Shown: positions 13,209 through 25,488 of the stretch, piece by piece
Layout: every line of letters begins with the position of its first letter
How positions within the stretch are numbered: the first letter of the stretch is position 1
Assembly (NCBI RefSeq): GCF_001638985.1
Contig: NW_017265138.1
Span: 186,001-250,000, forward strand
Direction: 5' to 3'
From: Phycomyces blakesleeanus NRRL 1555(-)
Taxonomy: Eukaryota; Mucoromycota; Mucoromycetes; Mucorales; Phycomycetaceae
DNA: 64,000 nucleotides
The notes under the pieces: generated by a model
The model's database searches: none
The model's input: the letters and a program-made list of their open reading frames with translations, nothing else
Told to the model about the DNA's origin: nothing
Program-made: the position numbers and the translations under genes

Positions 13209-14597
13209 ATATATATATATATATATAGAAAATGTGGCAAATAAAGTAATTAATAACTATATGTATATATATCATACAATACTTTTTTTTGGCTTACCAC
13301 ACCAGTCTAAGTCCACCCATTCGAACTTCTTCAAAATCGTCATGAAGTGATTTTACTGCGAGTGGATAAAGAGAAGAGTCTAAAGGTGATCCTCTCAAAT
13401 GCATACCAACTAGTGCATCTAACGCACTCTATTTATTGTGGTTAAAAAAAACAAGCAAGAAAAATACAAAAGACTGGAATATATTACAAACCCACATACC
13501 TTTCGAACTCTTGGGTCGCTGTCTAAGACATAACTACTAATCACTTTCTGTGCTTCTAGTTGTGTGATTACAACTAAAGAAGTATCTGATATGGATCCTG
13601 AGCTATTATTCCACAACTCTAATACGAATGGTAGCAAGGAAAGTAAACGAATACAAATTGCGCGTACTCTATAATGTGGATCAGAAAGTTCTGATATAAC
13701 ACGTTTGAGGAGTTGAGTTAAGATATTTCTGCTCTCATTATCATGCACAACTTGTCGACCCTATATATATTCAAAGAAGAAGAAGAAAAGAAAAGACAGG
13801 ATTCATCAAGTACTCTTGATTTGCAAAAAAAAAAAGAAGAAGGAAGGAAGGAAAGAAATAATACCTTGATCAAGCTAATGATACAGTTGTATAATTGACA
13901 TTTCACTTTTGTAGATGTGGACTTAAGCTTATGTGCACGTTTGTTTTTATATATATATAAATGTAGACAGACAAACGGGTCAATTGGATTGGTTTTCTTT
14001 TTAAAAGAAAAAATAACCCAAAAAAAGTACCTCTATTGTAAGGCTTTGCAAGAGTTGGGCAGCATTGATATTGAAAAATCTAGAAAATTTCTCTAGTAAC
14101 AAAACTAACATGGCCTAATAATTACAATTTCTCCTTTATCAGCCTGCTTATATATATACATACATATATATTTTTTAATTGTGCTCGACTTGCCTTTACA
14201 TCGACATCTATTTCCTTTGATAGTTGTTCAATAAGCAATTCGGAAATAGTCTTTTGTTGTTTCCCGGTCATTAGAGGCAAGAGATTTGCAACTCGAATAA
14301 GACACTAATAATACTCAATGCAATTTAGGCTTAATGTGAAATCTACTATCAATTCGTACTTGTACACGGTCGTTGGGAGAAATTGACGATAGATCTTCTA
14401 TACCAATCTAGCGGACGAATGGAATTAGATGATTATGTATGATCCTTTCTTTCCGTTGAATGAAATATTGAACAATTGGCTACCTTATTCCATTCTACAC
14501 CGGAAGCTACTGAATACTCGAAATCACTAGGAAAGGGTTAGTTGTTGAGGTTGGCAGAGCTGTAATTGTTTTCAGACATTGAACGATTCATCAGCAT
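9945..14597 (-). CDS. INTS4: Integrator complex subunit 4 (HEAT-repeat scaffold), full copy
   Basis: More than twenty small exons encode a protein matching metazoan INTS4 from near its N-terminus to its C-terminus. INTS4 scaffolds the INTS9-INTS11 endonuclease in the Integrator cleavage module, which cuts nascent nuclear RNAs at snRNA 3' ends and at paused polymerase II. Landmarks in order are LEAQKVISSYVLDSDPRVR, LHDDFEEVRMGGLRLVW, VRLIDDAFVKLCDLV with NLRRRLG, DSGACGAFVHGLEDEF, DMFNDEIDRVRINAI, LEDNDPTAREATHEL and the C-terminal VYQFPTELRVEAD with the VADPNDIAIE segment. One intron (14193-14115) appears to be GC-AG. The 5' end is uncertain: ATG codons at 14597, 14591 and 14579 share a frame that hits a stop before the next homologous segment, so a short intron ending at CTAACCCTTTCCTAG is needed. 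Confidence 0.9.
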
Positions 14598-15277
14598 TGG
14601 GAATAAGGATCAAAGATCGCGTATTCAATCATTGAAGATTTTCATGCTTTATTGTCTTCTCTTTCTCTCTCCCTTTCCCTCTTTGTATTATTATTTTTGT
14701 TCATTTTGTGTACAAGACATACCCACATGAGTTGGGTTTATTAAACTCATTTTCTGATGAGGTTATCTCATTAATATTTCGCTTCATAACAAGAAAGCTC
14801 TCCACTGATTTAATTCTATTTTATTGGGGAATTAAATATGTTTATAAAAAGAGCGTCCCAAAAATATTAATAATAATAAAATACCACAAGAGCTTTTTGT
14901 TGTGCAACTGAAGAGTACATTGCCTAGTCTCTTTCTCTTTCTCTTTACTGTATTTATATCCAATTTACGTCAGCATATTTGTGGCTAATATATGACATCT
15001 TGTAAACACACTATTTTTTTTTAAAAAAAAATCAGTCTTCAATTCAGTGTAAACTTGTAGTTCTGTACTTTATAGATTTAATGAAAGACCCCCCCCCCTT
15101 TTTTTTTTTTTAATTTCTTTGTTTTTATATATAGATATATTGGTATTTGAAGCTATTATTATTTATTTACCAAGCAATGAAATTTATTTTTCTTAATGAA
15201 GTTATTTAAAATTCAAACATTTGTATAAATCCAAGAGAAGTAAAATGGCAAAGAAGAGCTACGCAGTAAAAGGGTAG
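14598..15277. other. Intergenic region between INTS4 and the second P450
   Basis: AT-rich DNA without a supported gene. It holds the INTS4 promoter side, with a CT-rich run near 14655-14685, a symmetric T9A9 tract at 15014-15031, and adjoining C and T runs near 15090-15112. Confidence 0.6.
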
Positions 15278-15472
15278 TTAACCTCTCTTTATGAATTTCA
15301 CTTTGTACTCTTTGGGCGAAAAGTTTAACCCTGCAGGTAGAATGCTGTCCAGATCTACATATTCTGGCTTTCCGTCCAAACCAATTATCGGTTCTATATT
15401 GCACCTTGCAAGAGTACGTACACACACACTAAATGTTTCAACTTCGGCCTTAAATTACCAATTCACAGAAAC

Positions 15473-15509
<37 letters not shown>

Positions 15510-17579
15510 AGAATACAAGTTAAAAAGTTAATATGTGTAAACTTGTACTTACAAAATGAATTCCAGGACAGATACGTCTTCACCAGTAAATTAATAAAAT
15601 ATAAGTATACTAGCTTAGGATTTATTTGTTTGATTGTAATACTTGAAGCACAAACTCACCTTCCCCACCCAAAAGCGTACATATCACGTTCTTCGAAGCT
15701 TCCGTTTGATGAAATCGACCAAGTTTTTCTGCTGCCTGAAAACCGGTCGGGTATAAACTTATCTGCATTTTCATAGACATTTTCGTTCATATGCATGGCG
15801 TGCATACTACTGATTACTACGGTGTCCTTTGGTATAAAGAAGCCAAGGAACTCGACTACGCACATTAATAAAGATTAGCATCTTGCAACTTTATAAAATA
15901 TAGAATAATAGACAATAAAGTAATATATCGACTTACCGTCCTGGGTTGTCAAATGAGGTACACCAAAATTTGTCACACTTCTAAAACGGATGTTCTCTAA
16001 CAGGACAGAGATTGTGTATGGAAGCTCTTCTCTATCTGAAAATCCAGGTGTACGCCCGTTTCGAGCAACAAACGAGTCGATTTCAGACTGCATCTTCATC
16101 TGAACTCCTGGATTTTGGGACAAGATCGCAAAGAGCCATGCCAAAGATAATGCAGTTGGATCGCCTCCTGCACTAATCAAATCACCTAAAAATACAAGGT
16201 TTTAGATATTAACCAAATATTATTATGCGATCAAAGTCTACACATTTTATCCTTTCAAATACTTACTCGTCATGACAAGAAGATCGGTTTCATCCAGCTC
16301 ATATTCATCCCTAAGTGAGTATATGTGCTTGAGAAGACAGTCCTGATCTCCTTCTAGTGCATCCTGGATCAACCTCTTGTACAGACTATCTCGATGGTTA
16401 ATTATTGCCTCCGCTTCCTCTCTGTGCTTTGAACGTTTGTTGATCCAAGCAAGTTGTGGAACAAAGGAATCGATGTCACCTTCTGGCCCAGAATATGTAA
16501 ACATTACTTCTGTTGTTTTGATTATGTCGTCAAGAGTCTCGCTAGCAATAAATTTGGCTGACCCCCCGAGTAGTGATCTGAGCATAGCGCTAAATGTTAC
16601 GACTTTCAAACTGTGCATAGGAGAGACCGATCCGTTTTTCTCCGTTTCGTCCTCCAATTGTTTGATTGCCTTGTCAATGATGGTATCGAGTACTTTTGTA
16701 AAGCTTTCAACATATTTTGGGGATAATATTGAAATTGCTATATGATCGTTGTTATCATTTTAAACAAAATATGGTTATTAATACCATTGAAAAATATAAA
16801 TAAAATGGTTAACACAACTTTTTTTTTGAGATTTTTAATTTCTCTTTTTCTTCTTCTAAATTTACCAATATTGCGTGCGTTCTTCCATTTTTTACTGGTC
16901 TTGTTGAATGGAATACCCCTAAAAATATAACATAAAGTTAGCTCTGATCGTCCTGTTGATTCCAATATTTACCTTCCACCTTTACTGTACATATCATATG
17001 TAAATTTGTGCTTCTGTCTGTCAGATGTCTTTATCCCGTTCCGAGAAAACAGCTCGTGAGCAATCGTAGGGTCATTGATTATAACCCAATGTTGAACACC
17101 CATGTTGAGGCGTATGATGGGGCCTGAAAATTTTAGTGGAGTATTAGAGAGAGGAAAAATAATTGTTTTCTTTAAAAATAAAAATAAATAAGAAAATACC
17201 AAGATTTCGGTGCCATGTTTGGAGTTGTAATCCTGGTGTATCTTTCAGAGATAGCATGTGCCCTTTTATGTACAATACATTTTAAAATATAGAGAAAAGG
17301 AAAATAAGTACACTTTTGCTATAATTAATGCTGCTTTAATAGCAATGCATATATGTATGTTTGTATGTGTATATACATACCAAAATATGGATATTTCTTT
17401 GATGGACTTGGTATTTTTTGATAGTCTGGGTGGCACCAGAAATCTTGCGTTTTTAGCTTCTGTTGGGCCCACATGAAGATTTTGTAAGTAATATTGGCCG
17501 CCATTCCTAATGCTATAGCTCCTGCCAGAGGAAGAGCACACTTTTCTGCAGACACATTCGGAAGCAGTGCGTTGTACAT
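15278..17579 (-). CDS. Cytochrome P450 monooxygenase, second type
   Basis: Nine predicted exons on the minus strand begin at the ATG at 17579 and end at the TAA at 15278. Segments located include 17579-17381, 17262-17200, 17123-16973 and 16918-16866. A hydrophobic N-terminal anchor (PLAGAIALGMAANITYKIF) predicts an ER protein. P450 core motifs are present: the I-helix AGGDPTAL, K-helix ENIR (ExxR), the PDRFSGSR segment, and the haem loop FGWGRRICPG with the Cys ligand, split by an intron inside the double Arg. The I-helix has Pro-Thr where the usual Thr-Thr/Ser lies, but the conserved Thr remains. It is clearly not a recent duplicate of the P450 at 1224-3194: sequence and intron positions differ throughout. 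The substrate is unknown. A GA dinucleotide run (15478-15505) lies in its last intron. Confidence 0.9.
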
Positions 17580-20279
17580 ATTTAATAATAACAACAATAA
17601 TGATAAAGGAATTAATGGAATATATCGAATATATCGAATAGAAAATAAAGGATGGTGGTTAGCTTGGGGTATTTTTTTTTATTATTTCTTTTAAATTCTC
17701 TCGTAAGAAAACAAAACGCACTTATATACACAAAATCTATCAAATTATTAAAGCTAATTTTTTTTTAAAAAAAAAAAAGTTGTATTTTACAAAAAAAAAA
17801 CTGTATCTATAAATCTCTATTGTATTTTCTTGGGTTACTGTCCTAGTAAGTAAGATATAATATATACACAAAAATAAAAACAAAACAAAGTAGGCCTCCA
17901 TGACCTGAATCCTTATTGCACCTATTCAAATTATTAAACTATAAAATGAGTAGCATTTAAAATATACTGTGTATATTATATATATAGACTTATACATATA
18001 AAAAAGTAGGATTTTTAAATAAACAAGGGGGATTGACACTGTGATTAAAACCGAAAACCAGGCTAGTTCGTTAGAAAGAAGTAGCTAGATATAGATACAC
18101 CTCTTTAAATAAATATTGTTTCATTTACTGTCAATTATTTCTGTATTATTCCACATAATTGCCTTTTAGCAATTCAATTATCTCAAGTATTTTGTAAATC
18201 CGTGTAATTAATGTCTAAATTCACTTGTAAATTCAATTGTTATATTACTTCATACTATCTTTTGCGCGCCATGGTCATATATATTTATCTTTCTTCACCT
18301 TAATAGACCGATCGTGAGTGCTTTCTTTCTGCTATGCAATGTTTAATTGCTATTGACACCCTCGACTATATTGCGATACACACCTCAAGTCATTGCTATT
18401 TTTCTCTTGAGAGACACCCTCTCTCCTACTCACCCATATCATGTGTAGACATTTGCAAGTTTTAAATCGTGTACAATCAATTTACAACGCGTGTACTTGG
18501 AGTATATAAATCTAATAGCACTACCAATTCTAATACTTAATATTTATCTATGACGAATAGGCTAAGGCTTGGTAAATATCATAACATTTGGAAGTGTTTT
18601 TTTAGAAGGTAATATATATTTATATTCCACTACATGAATACAACCAAGAGGCCAGAACATTTAGATGTGCCGCCCACGTTGATTTAATGGTTTCAATTTT
18701 AAAGACCTTGAGACATAAATTAATGTAAATAGCAGGCTAGACATAGTGTTATTAGAACCTGTGTGAAAATTACAAAAACCCAATTTTATTTTTGATATTA
18801 TTGTATATTCAAATACGGTATTCCTTCTATTCCTTTTTTTTTTCTTTAAGCATATATTACATGTCTATTTTATTGGGGCCTTAAACATACACACACACAC
18901 ATATATATATATAAAGAAAGAAAAGTGAAAAGACAAGGTTCCATTAGTGCTTTAATATTCTATTATGACAAAAATTCTCAAGAAAAAAAAAGGAATTTCC
19001 AACAGAGAGGTAGTAAATTGGAGTAAAACTTGAATGGTTGTAGTACTAATACTTATTCTGCCACCAGACACTAATACTAATAATACTAACACTAACACTA
19101 ACACTATTACTAAATAATTAAAAAGGAGAATTGTTCCTAGCTTTAGAGTTCAAAACAATGCCCACATAAGAATTATGGCATGTCAAAAAAGAAAAAGAAA
19201 ACACCAAAAAGCCCAAGAAATGTTGGTTAAAAATGACATATAATAAAAATAATTATTACAATACATTGACTTTCAAGCTAGAAATATTAAAGTGGCAGTG
19301 GGCTCTGTATTAAGAGATATATATAATGGGAATTATATTGTGTATTATACAAGCAAAAGAAGTTTTTAAGTATAAAAAATTAATCGATAAACATGGGGAG
19401 ACTAGGCTTTTATTTTTACTTTATTTCTTTCCCAAGTCTGACCAACTCCCTGACCTTGGGAAAGGCTGTGTGGGGCAGTTTTCTTTTTCTTTAGTGCACT
19501 TATTATGACCATTGATCTTAGTAACCCAATAGGTCAAAGTTGGCATTGAGTCGACAAGGTTTCTTCTTCTTTTAGTGTATGTATAAGGGTCCAGGTATTC
19601 AAAAAAAAAGGGCATAATTGCATACACTTTTTACTCTACATCTTACTCTTTATCAACCTGGACCTCTGCAAATCGTATTCACTTTAATATAATTAAATTA
19701 CAAAAGAAATAATATATTTACACATCCTTACTTTATTTTCTTTATTAAATATGAAAGAAAGTATATATATACCAGATGTTAATATAAAAATCATCAAAAT
19801 TACATATTTTTTTAAAAAAAAAGTAGTAGTGATAGAATCATTCAACCAACTTGTAAGATGGTTTATTTAGCTATATCTATGAGATTATCTAACAGCAAAA
19901 GAGAGTTTGACTGTAAAGAGAATTGGATAACAGATATATAAAGTATCTGTTTGATTCTTTTTTCTTTGTGCTCATTTAGTCAAAGGTCAAGTGTACATGT
20001 ATGTACCATTAATAAATATTCATTCTATCAACATAGATAAATTACTTCAAGTCTTGAGATCATGGATCTCAAGTATTCACCATTAAAAACCACGTAAAAA
20101 ATAAAGTAAAATAATAATATAGATATCAAAATGATGCTTTTTGAACTTCCTTTTTGTATGTATAAATATTATATATATTCTAGTAGTAAACCTTAGTGGA
20201 AAGTACTGACTACCAGTGCACATATATATAAATTTTAAAAGTCCTCTACTACCTCCCTTTTTTTCACTTCCATCAGCAC
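17580..20279. other. Gene-poor AT-rich region
   Basis: About 2.7 kb with no supported gene. Visible items are T(n)A(n) tracts at about 17758-17779 and 19807-19822, an ACTAAT/ACTAAC-rich run at 19067-19110, and short CA/TA runs near 18890-18912. Short open frames do not resemble proteins. Confidence 0.5.
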
Positions 20280-21452
20280 TAATGAGCCAGCATTTATTGT
20301 TCATTCTGATTGAAGAATTAAAATAATCCAACAAAGTCCTCATCTCTAGCCAAGCTGAGCTTCTCTTGGAAATAAAGGACATTCGTAAAGAAAATGCAGC
20401 CATTAGTTAAAAGTTGGACAAGATCCAGGGAGATCTTTCTCGGTGTGATAAATTCGACTCTGCTTTGGAATCCCCTTACGATGTCCCCGCTTCTCTAAAG
20501 GAAATTGGAGTATTTTCCGACATGCTCTACCCCCAAGATGCCATACGGATCCGAGAAATGAAGAAGGACAAAGAAGGCAGTTTGGCTGGGGACTTTGCAA
20601 AAAACTTGCCTGGGATGTTCTCGGATCCTCTCCCAAACGTCTTTCTATTGAGGACCTTGGAATTTGTATTGACAATGTTCGAAGAAGTCATATGATAAAT
20701 TATGTTATTGACAGGGTTAACAGAGAGCATCACATAAATGAGCATACTAAGTGGGGTAGCCTTTCGATCCGTACACAGAACAGTGCTGCGCTTTATCCAG
20801 AATAATTGGCAGCTCCTCATTTACCACTGAGAGCTTGTGTTAGAAATTGGGGTGCAAAGATGATGCTGAGAAAATTTTGGAATAATGGCCTACCGATTTC
20901 TAAGCAGAATGACAATACAAACAACTCAAAGTCTGGTAAAGCTTTTTAATTTTTTTTAATTGTTGCCATTCATAATATTTACATATTTTTTGGGGGAATT
21001 ATGTGGGATTGTTTTCAAAGATCATGTAGTATTCGATCATACAGCCGACTCTTTACAATGCAGCCCTCGATCACAGTTTAATACATTTGCATCACAAAAT
21101 GTACCATTAAATCCTCTAATGGGGTAAGTTAAAATACAAACCAGTGTGTATTATGCAATCGGAAGAGCCTGTGTTTATCTATTTGTTAATCTTTCAATGT
21201 ATATCAGAAACCCGTAGACGTATAGATGGTTCAGTAAACAGCATGTTCTCAATAGATTCTTTTAGACAATAATTTACTGACTCTTCATACCTAACAGCTA
21301 CTAGCAGGCATGTTAACACATTAAAGTCAAACTGTGACAATGATGAGCTTTCCAAAAAAGACAGCTATTCATACCATAACTTTCGTAAAGACTTATCTGG
21401 ACAAAGTGGAGTTAAAAAATCAAGAGGGATTTCACCAAACAACACTATTTGT
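20280..21452 (+). pseudogene. Decayed coding relic of unrecognised family
   Basis: Several protein-like stretches lie in order on the plus strand but in different frames and interrupted by stops. A charged, coiled-coil-like part (AELLLEIKDIRKENAAIS, stop, KLDKIQGDLSRCDKF) is followed by MLYPQDAIRIREMKKDKEG. A frame change near 20580 leads to WDVLGSSPKRLSIEDLGICID and TQNSAALYPE, a stop, then APHLPLRACVRNWGAKMML. Donor-like (about 20936, 21125) and acceptor-like sites suggest further exons near 21020-21124 and 21300-21452. I do not recognise the family. The pattern suggests a former multi-exon gene, perhaps one member of a repeated family, now disabled. The antisense frame over the same stretch looks like a shadow. 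Confidence 0.4.
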
Positions 21453-23211
21453 AAGTATCAATCGAAACAAATGTTTACGATACTAAACGTTATATACTTA
21501 TATATACATGTATATGTATATTATTATTATTATTATTATTATTACTTAAAGAAAAGTGTTTAATAAAGAGACCAATAAAACGGTGTCAACTTTGAAATCA
21601 ACGTTCTGATAAAGGAAAGAAACGCACCACACGCAATTCCCAAATTTATTAATGTCTTTGAATCTTGTCCAAGTAAATAAAGAATAGCTTGAAAACAAAC
21701 AAACAAAAGTGTGAGTTTATCGATGTTTGGGTTGTCTTTAAACAATGTATAGTTTGTGACCATGTGGTTTAATGGTTTAATGTTTCTTGCCTTTCAAAGA
21801 CTACCTTAATTAGATTCTTTGAGTACGATATGGTCAAACCACCTTTTTTTTAAAGAAAAAATAGGATATTATTTAGCTTGGCATGTCCTTACACAGTCAA
21901 TTGTCTGAACATAATGCTATTATAGACATGTGGTTTCTGTTTTTGTTTTTGTTTGCCATCTTTATTGTGTCGGTGCTAAACTCAATCGAGATTTGATAGG
22001 TTTATTCTAGCCAAAGAGTGCCATGGTCTGGTCCTGGTAGGTGATCAGTACGTTTTCTGTCCATGTAGTTCGATTTGAATAGTAGCCTGAATACAGACAT
22101 TGCTCAATGTAATCCCTTTGGTTTTTCTAAAATTCAAAAAAACTAATGTGCAGATAAGTAAAACTTAAATTACACTAGGATAAAATAGCAAAGCGAAAAA
22201 AAAATTAAGGAAGGACTTTTGTAAGAAATCATCATGCGTCCTTGACAGTAGAAAGAAAGGCAAAGAAAAAGAAAGAAAAAAAAAGACCGGCCAATAAGAT
22301 TTAATCATTGAAAGGATATCCACAAGTCTCGATCACAATTTTCCCTTATTTATTTATCCTACATAGAGTTTATATTTGTTTGCATATTGACGAGGGCTTG
22401 GTATCATACCACAAATTCAGTATATTCAAGTAGTTTCTAGAATAACGGTAGAAAGTTTTTTTTGCAAAACTATGCAAAGAAAAAAAGAAATATTGCAATC
22501 TATATCCTCAATTTCTATTTACTCTTATTTATATATCTATCTGTTTATTTAGATGACTGAGCTTTACCTTGGAACATTGTGATATTATATAAGTAATGGT
22601 ATTAGAGGTCGATACAATCTACAATGTTTCTATACAATAAGGAGAACACATGTGAATAAACATTTAGTCCCTTTTTTTTTTGGCAGTGACAAGTAATTAC
22701 TTTTTTTTTTTTTTTTTTAGAAATTCAGGTCTTAACCTGTATTCAGGTTGCCCACTCATACAACTGAACACTATATATTTGTGTTATTAACGCAAAGAAA
22801 TAATATTTATTTATTTTTAAAGGGTATCATTAAAGAGAGCGATCATTTAAACGTATCATTAGTTAGTACACAAGATACAGTATCATTGCTCTCTAGTCTT
22901 TTAAAGTTAAATACACCACAACCTAGAAAAACTCGTGTTTTCCATTGATCAATTTCTACAACTTCATACGGTTTGGGATCCCCATATAGTTTTCTATCGC
23001 TATCCTTTCGCAGCTCAAAGCAAAGAAAATAATTGCTGCGTACTTGGCTTCTTCATCTGTGAGTATCTGTGTTCTGTAACCTCGTCAATTCCCAAAAGTT
23101 TTTTTGTAAACATGCAACCAAAGGTCCTTTTCAATGTCTAACTTATTATTATCAGATAAAGCAGCAATATTGGACAAAGACTGGTTGAATACCTCTATGG
23201 AACATTTAGGG
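21453..23211. other. Intergenic region, no supported gene
   Basis: Contains an ATT triplet run at 21521-21544, poly-T tracts (22671-22680 and 22701-22719) and short open frames that lack codon structure or homology I can recognise. Confidence 0.5.
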
Positions 23212-24750
23212 CTACTGTGGGTTCTCCTTTCCTCTCCTTTCCTCTCCAGAATTTCCTTGTTGTGAAACACGCATTATATTGATGGGAAACTGATATTCCG
23301 CGTCGTTTTCGTCAAAATATTGCATATTACAAATATTTAAGCTCTTGAGAATAATGTAAGGCATGTTGAGAAGAATGTTCCCTGTACTCTGAGAGATGTG
23401 ACCGGACACTTTCACTCTTATTAGATCCATAGCTCTCAATTCTCTACAATGGAAAGACATATATTCAAATGCATCGAATTTTACTCGAATTGATTTCAGA
23501 TTTAGCTTTAGAAATCCATGATTGGACACTGTATTCGATACCCCTTGACTGACAGAAAATATTCCTCCGTAAAAAGTGAATCTTGTGAGGGAAGGGAGAC
23601 AATTGAACAGAACATCCAGCTCGACAATTATATCAAGGTTGATCAAGTTTAATTCTGTCAGACAATGACAGTACTCAAAAATCGGCTTTTTAACATAGAC
23701 TCTTACGAAGCAGGTTGGATAAGTAAGACTGAATCTTTTGAGAGTCGTCGAGAACATAGTTATACATGGCTCAGTGGTCCTTAGTGCAGGATCGGGCCCA
23801 GCAGGGATCGAAAGGTACCGATAATTCAAGTGTTTAGCTGACACTGCAGCCCTGTCAAGATATGACAATAGGTGTGTGACTCTCAGTGCTAAGGTTTCTC
23901 GTGTACCAACAATGACGCTCTCCAACTTGCCAAATGTACGAGGTAAGACTTCGAACAACTTGTCTATATTGGAATCCCAAGTTCCACTAATCATATCCGA
24001 TTCCACAGAATTCTCCCATTCAAGGCTGCGTAGATTAGGGTATTTGTAGGCAAAATAAAATGGCCGCTGATAGGGCGTCCCGAATACAGTAAGATTCAAG
24101 CGAGTAAAATGATGGATTGGTTGTACTTTGTCGATTATTGACAGATCTTTTTTTGAAAGTGGACCTGGCTTAACAATTAGCGAGAGATCAGATAGTCGCG
24201 GTAGTAACTTGTGAAGTTTCTCAAACTCATCCATGCCAAACTGGAAAGGTTGGTGAGGGTTATAGTGGATCAGGTTCAACAGCGAGAGTCCGGGAAGTTG
24301 GGATAGAAACTTCATGGTTGCTTTCTTGTCAGAAAGAATACCCAAAGAAAGAGAGGCTATGGTAAGTTCTCGCAGTGATGATGTCCACACATTCCAACTT
24401 CCCGGCATAAAGCTCAATATATCTTCCTTGTATCTCAACATCGATGCAAATCCACGTAGGTTCGGAAAGCATTGTTGAATGGCTTTGAATTGGTTGTTGT
24501 TGATAATTCGTATAGTATCAAAACGTACATTCTTTACATAATAGCCGTTTTTCGGTAAATACTCTGTGGGTCATCCAATAGATCGAAAAAAAGCTTTTCA
24601 TTTGTAGGACTTATATGGAGATCATCCCATAGTGATGCTTGAAAAACTGGTTGCCATGACCTGCAAACGGTTATGGATGAAAGTTTACCCTCTGTGTCTA
24701 GAAATCTTGAGATGTGAAAGAATCTCTAGTGGAAGATCAGATGCTAACAT
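23212..24750 (-). CDS. F-box/leucine-rich-repeat-like protein with frameshifted 5' end
   Basis: A 409-residue frame (24441 down to 23212) reads as irregular leucine-rich repeats (for example RELTIASLSLGIL, LSLLNLIHYNP, CHCLTELNLINLDII). Upstream, an F-box-like start is visible from the ATG at 24750 (MLASDLPLEILSHL), then in another frame TVCRSWQPVFQASLWDDL, then in the LRR frame GYYVKNVRFDTIRI. F-box proteins recruit substrates to SCF (Skp1-cullin) ubiquitin ligases and are numerous in early-diverging fungi. The first frame change (about 24690-24710) could be a cryptic short intron. The second lies in a run of five A (24548-24552, minus strand), where a sixth A would restore the frame. So this is either a pseudogene or a gene with homopolymer sequencing errors. 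The target is unknown. Confidence 0.65.
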
Positions 24751-24978
24751 GGGAATTGAAATACATAAAAAAGATTACACTATTAATTTGGTATTTTTTA
24801 CACGCCAAAAATGATAACCTCTTCTTCTTCTAATTACAACTTGCACAAACTAGTAGACACGTATATATTTATATATAAGTACTTGCTAATCATCGGGAAT
24901 TTCTCGTCTTACCAGGTCACTCAAATTATTGTGACCGGACTTCCAATAACTGCTACAATTTTTGCTAAAAACATGAAG

Positions 24979-24986
24979 TATAAATA
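24979..24986 (+). promoter_or_regulatory. TATA-box-like element upstream of the recombinase gene
   Basis: TATAAATA lies about 115 bases before the ATG at 25101. It is followed by a long CT-rich tract (25021-25068) ending in TTACAG, which may be a core-promoter pyrimidine tract or the end of a 5'-UTR intron. Confidence 0.4.
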
Positions 24987-25100
24987 ACATGTCAAAGCTC
25001 AGTCTTACTTCTTCTTTTTACCCTTTTTTTTCTTTTTTTTCTTTTTTTCTCTCTCTCTTTCTTTCTTTGTTACAGCCTGAATAATAATAGCTTCCTAAAT

Positions 25101-25452
25101 ATGAATCCACAGTTTACGACGCAAAATTTCTATCCTCCTATTGCTCCTGCTGATTCTCGCGTTATACGAGTAGAACCACCAGCACCCGTTTCTCACGAAA
25201 CTCAAGTCGACGCAACAGAAACAGTATATAAAACCTATGCAGCTAAGCAAACCGAATATAAAGAGTGGTGCGATGAGGCATTTCCGGATACCCCTATCGA
25301 AACTCGCTATATCGTGAGTGGAGAAAGGCTTTGTTTGTTTCTTAAGGACTGTGTAAGTTTTCTTTTTCTTTCTTTTTCTTGTCTCTTATGTTTTTTTCCT
25401 AGTTCAAGTGATGTTGTAAGTAACGAAACTTAATATATAAATACTTGACTAC

Positions 25453-25488
<36 letters not shown>

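Noticed and set aside
5867..14597. Two functional INTS4 genes in tandem
   Set aside because: The left copy lacks its first exons because of a contig end, and the copies are identical in introns and spacers; an assembly overlap explains this better.
19067..19110. ACTAAC/ACTAAT run considered as interstitial telomere repeat
   Set aside because: The unit lacks the G/C asymmetry of TTAGGG-type repeats and the run is irregular.
20403..20675. 90-residue frame on the minus strand
   Set aside because: It is antisense to the longer chain of protein-like segments on the plus strand and resembles no protein; treated as a shadow.
21560..21763. Small hydrophobic frame on the minus strand
   Set aside because: 67 residues, no recognisable family, no splice context; AT-rich DNA often yields such frames.
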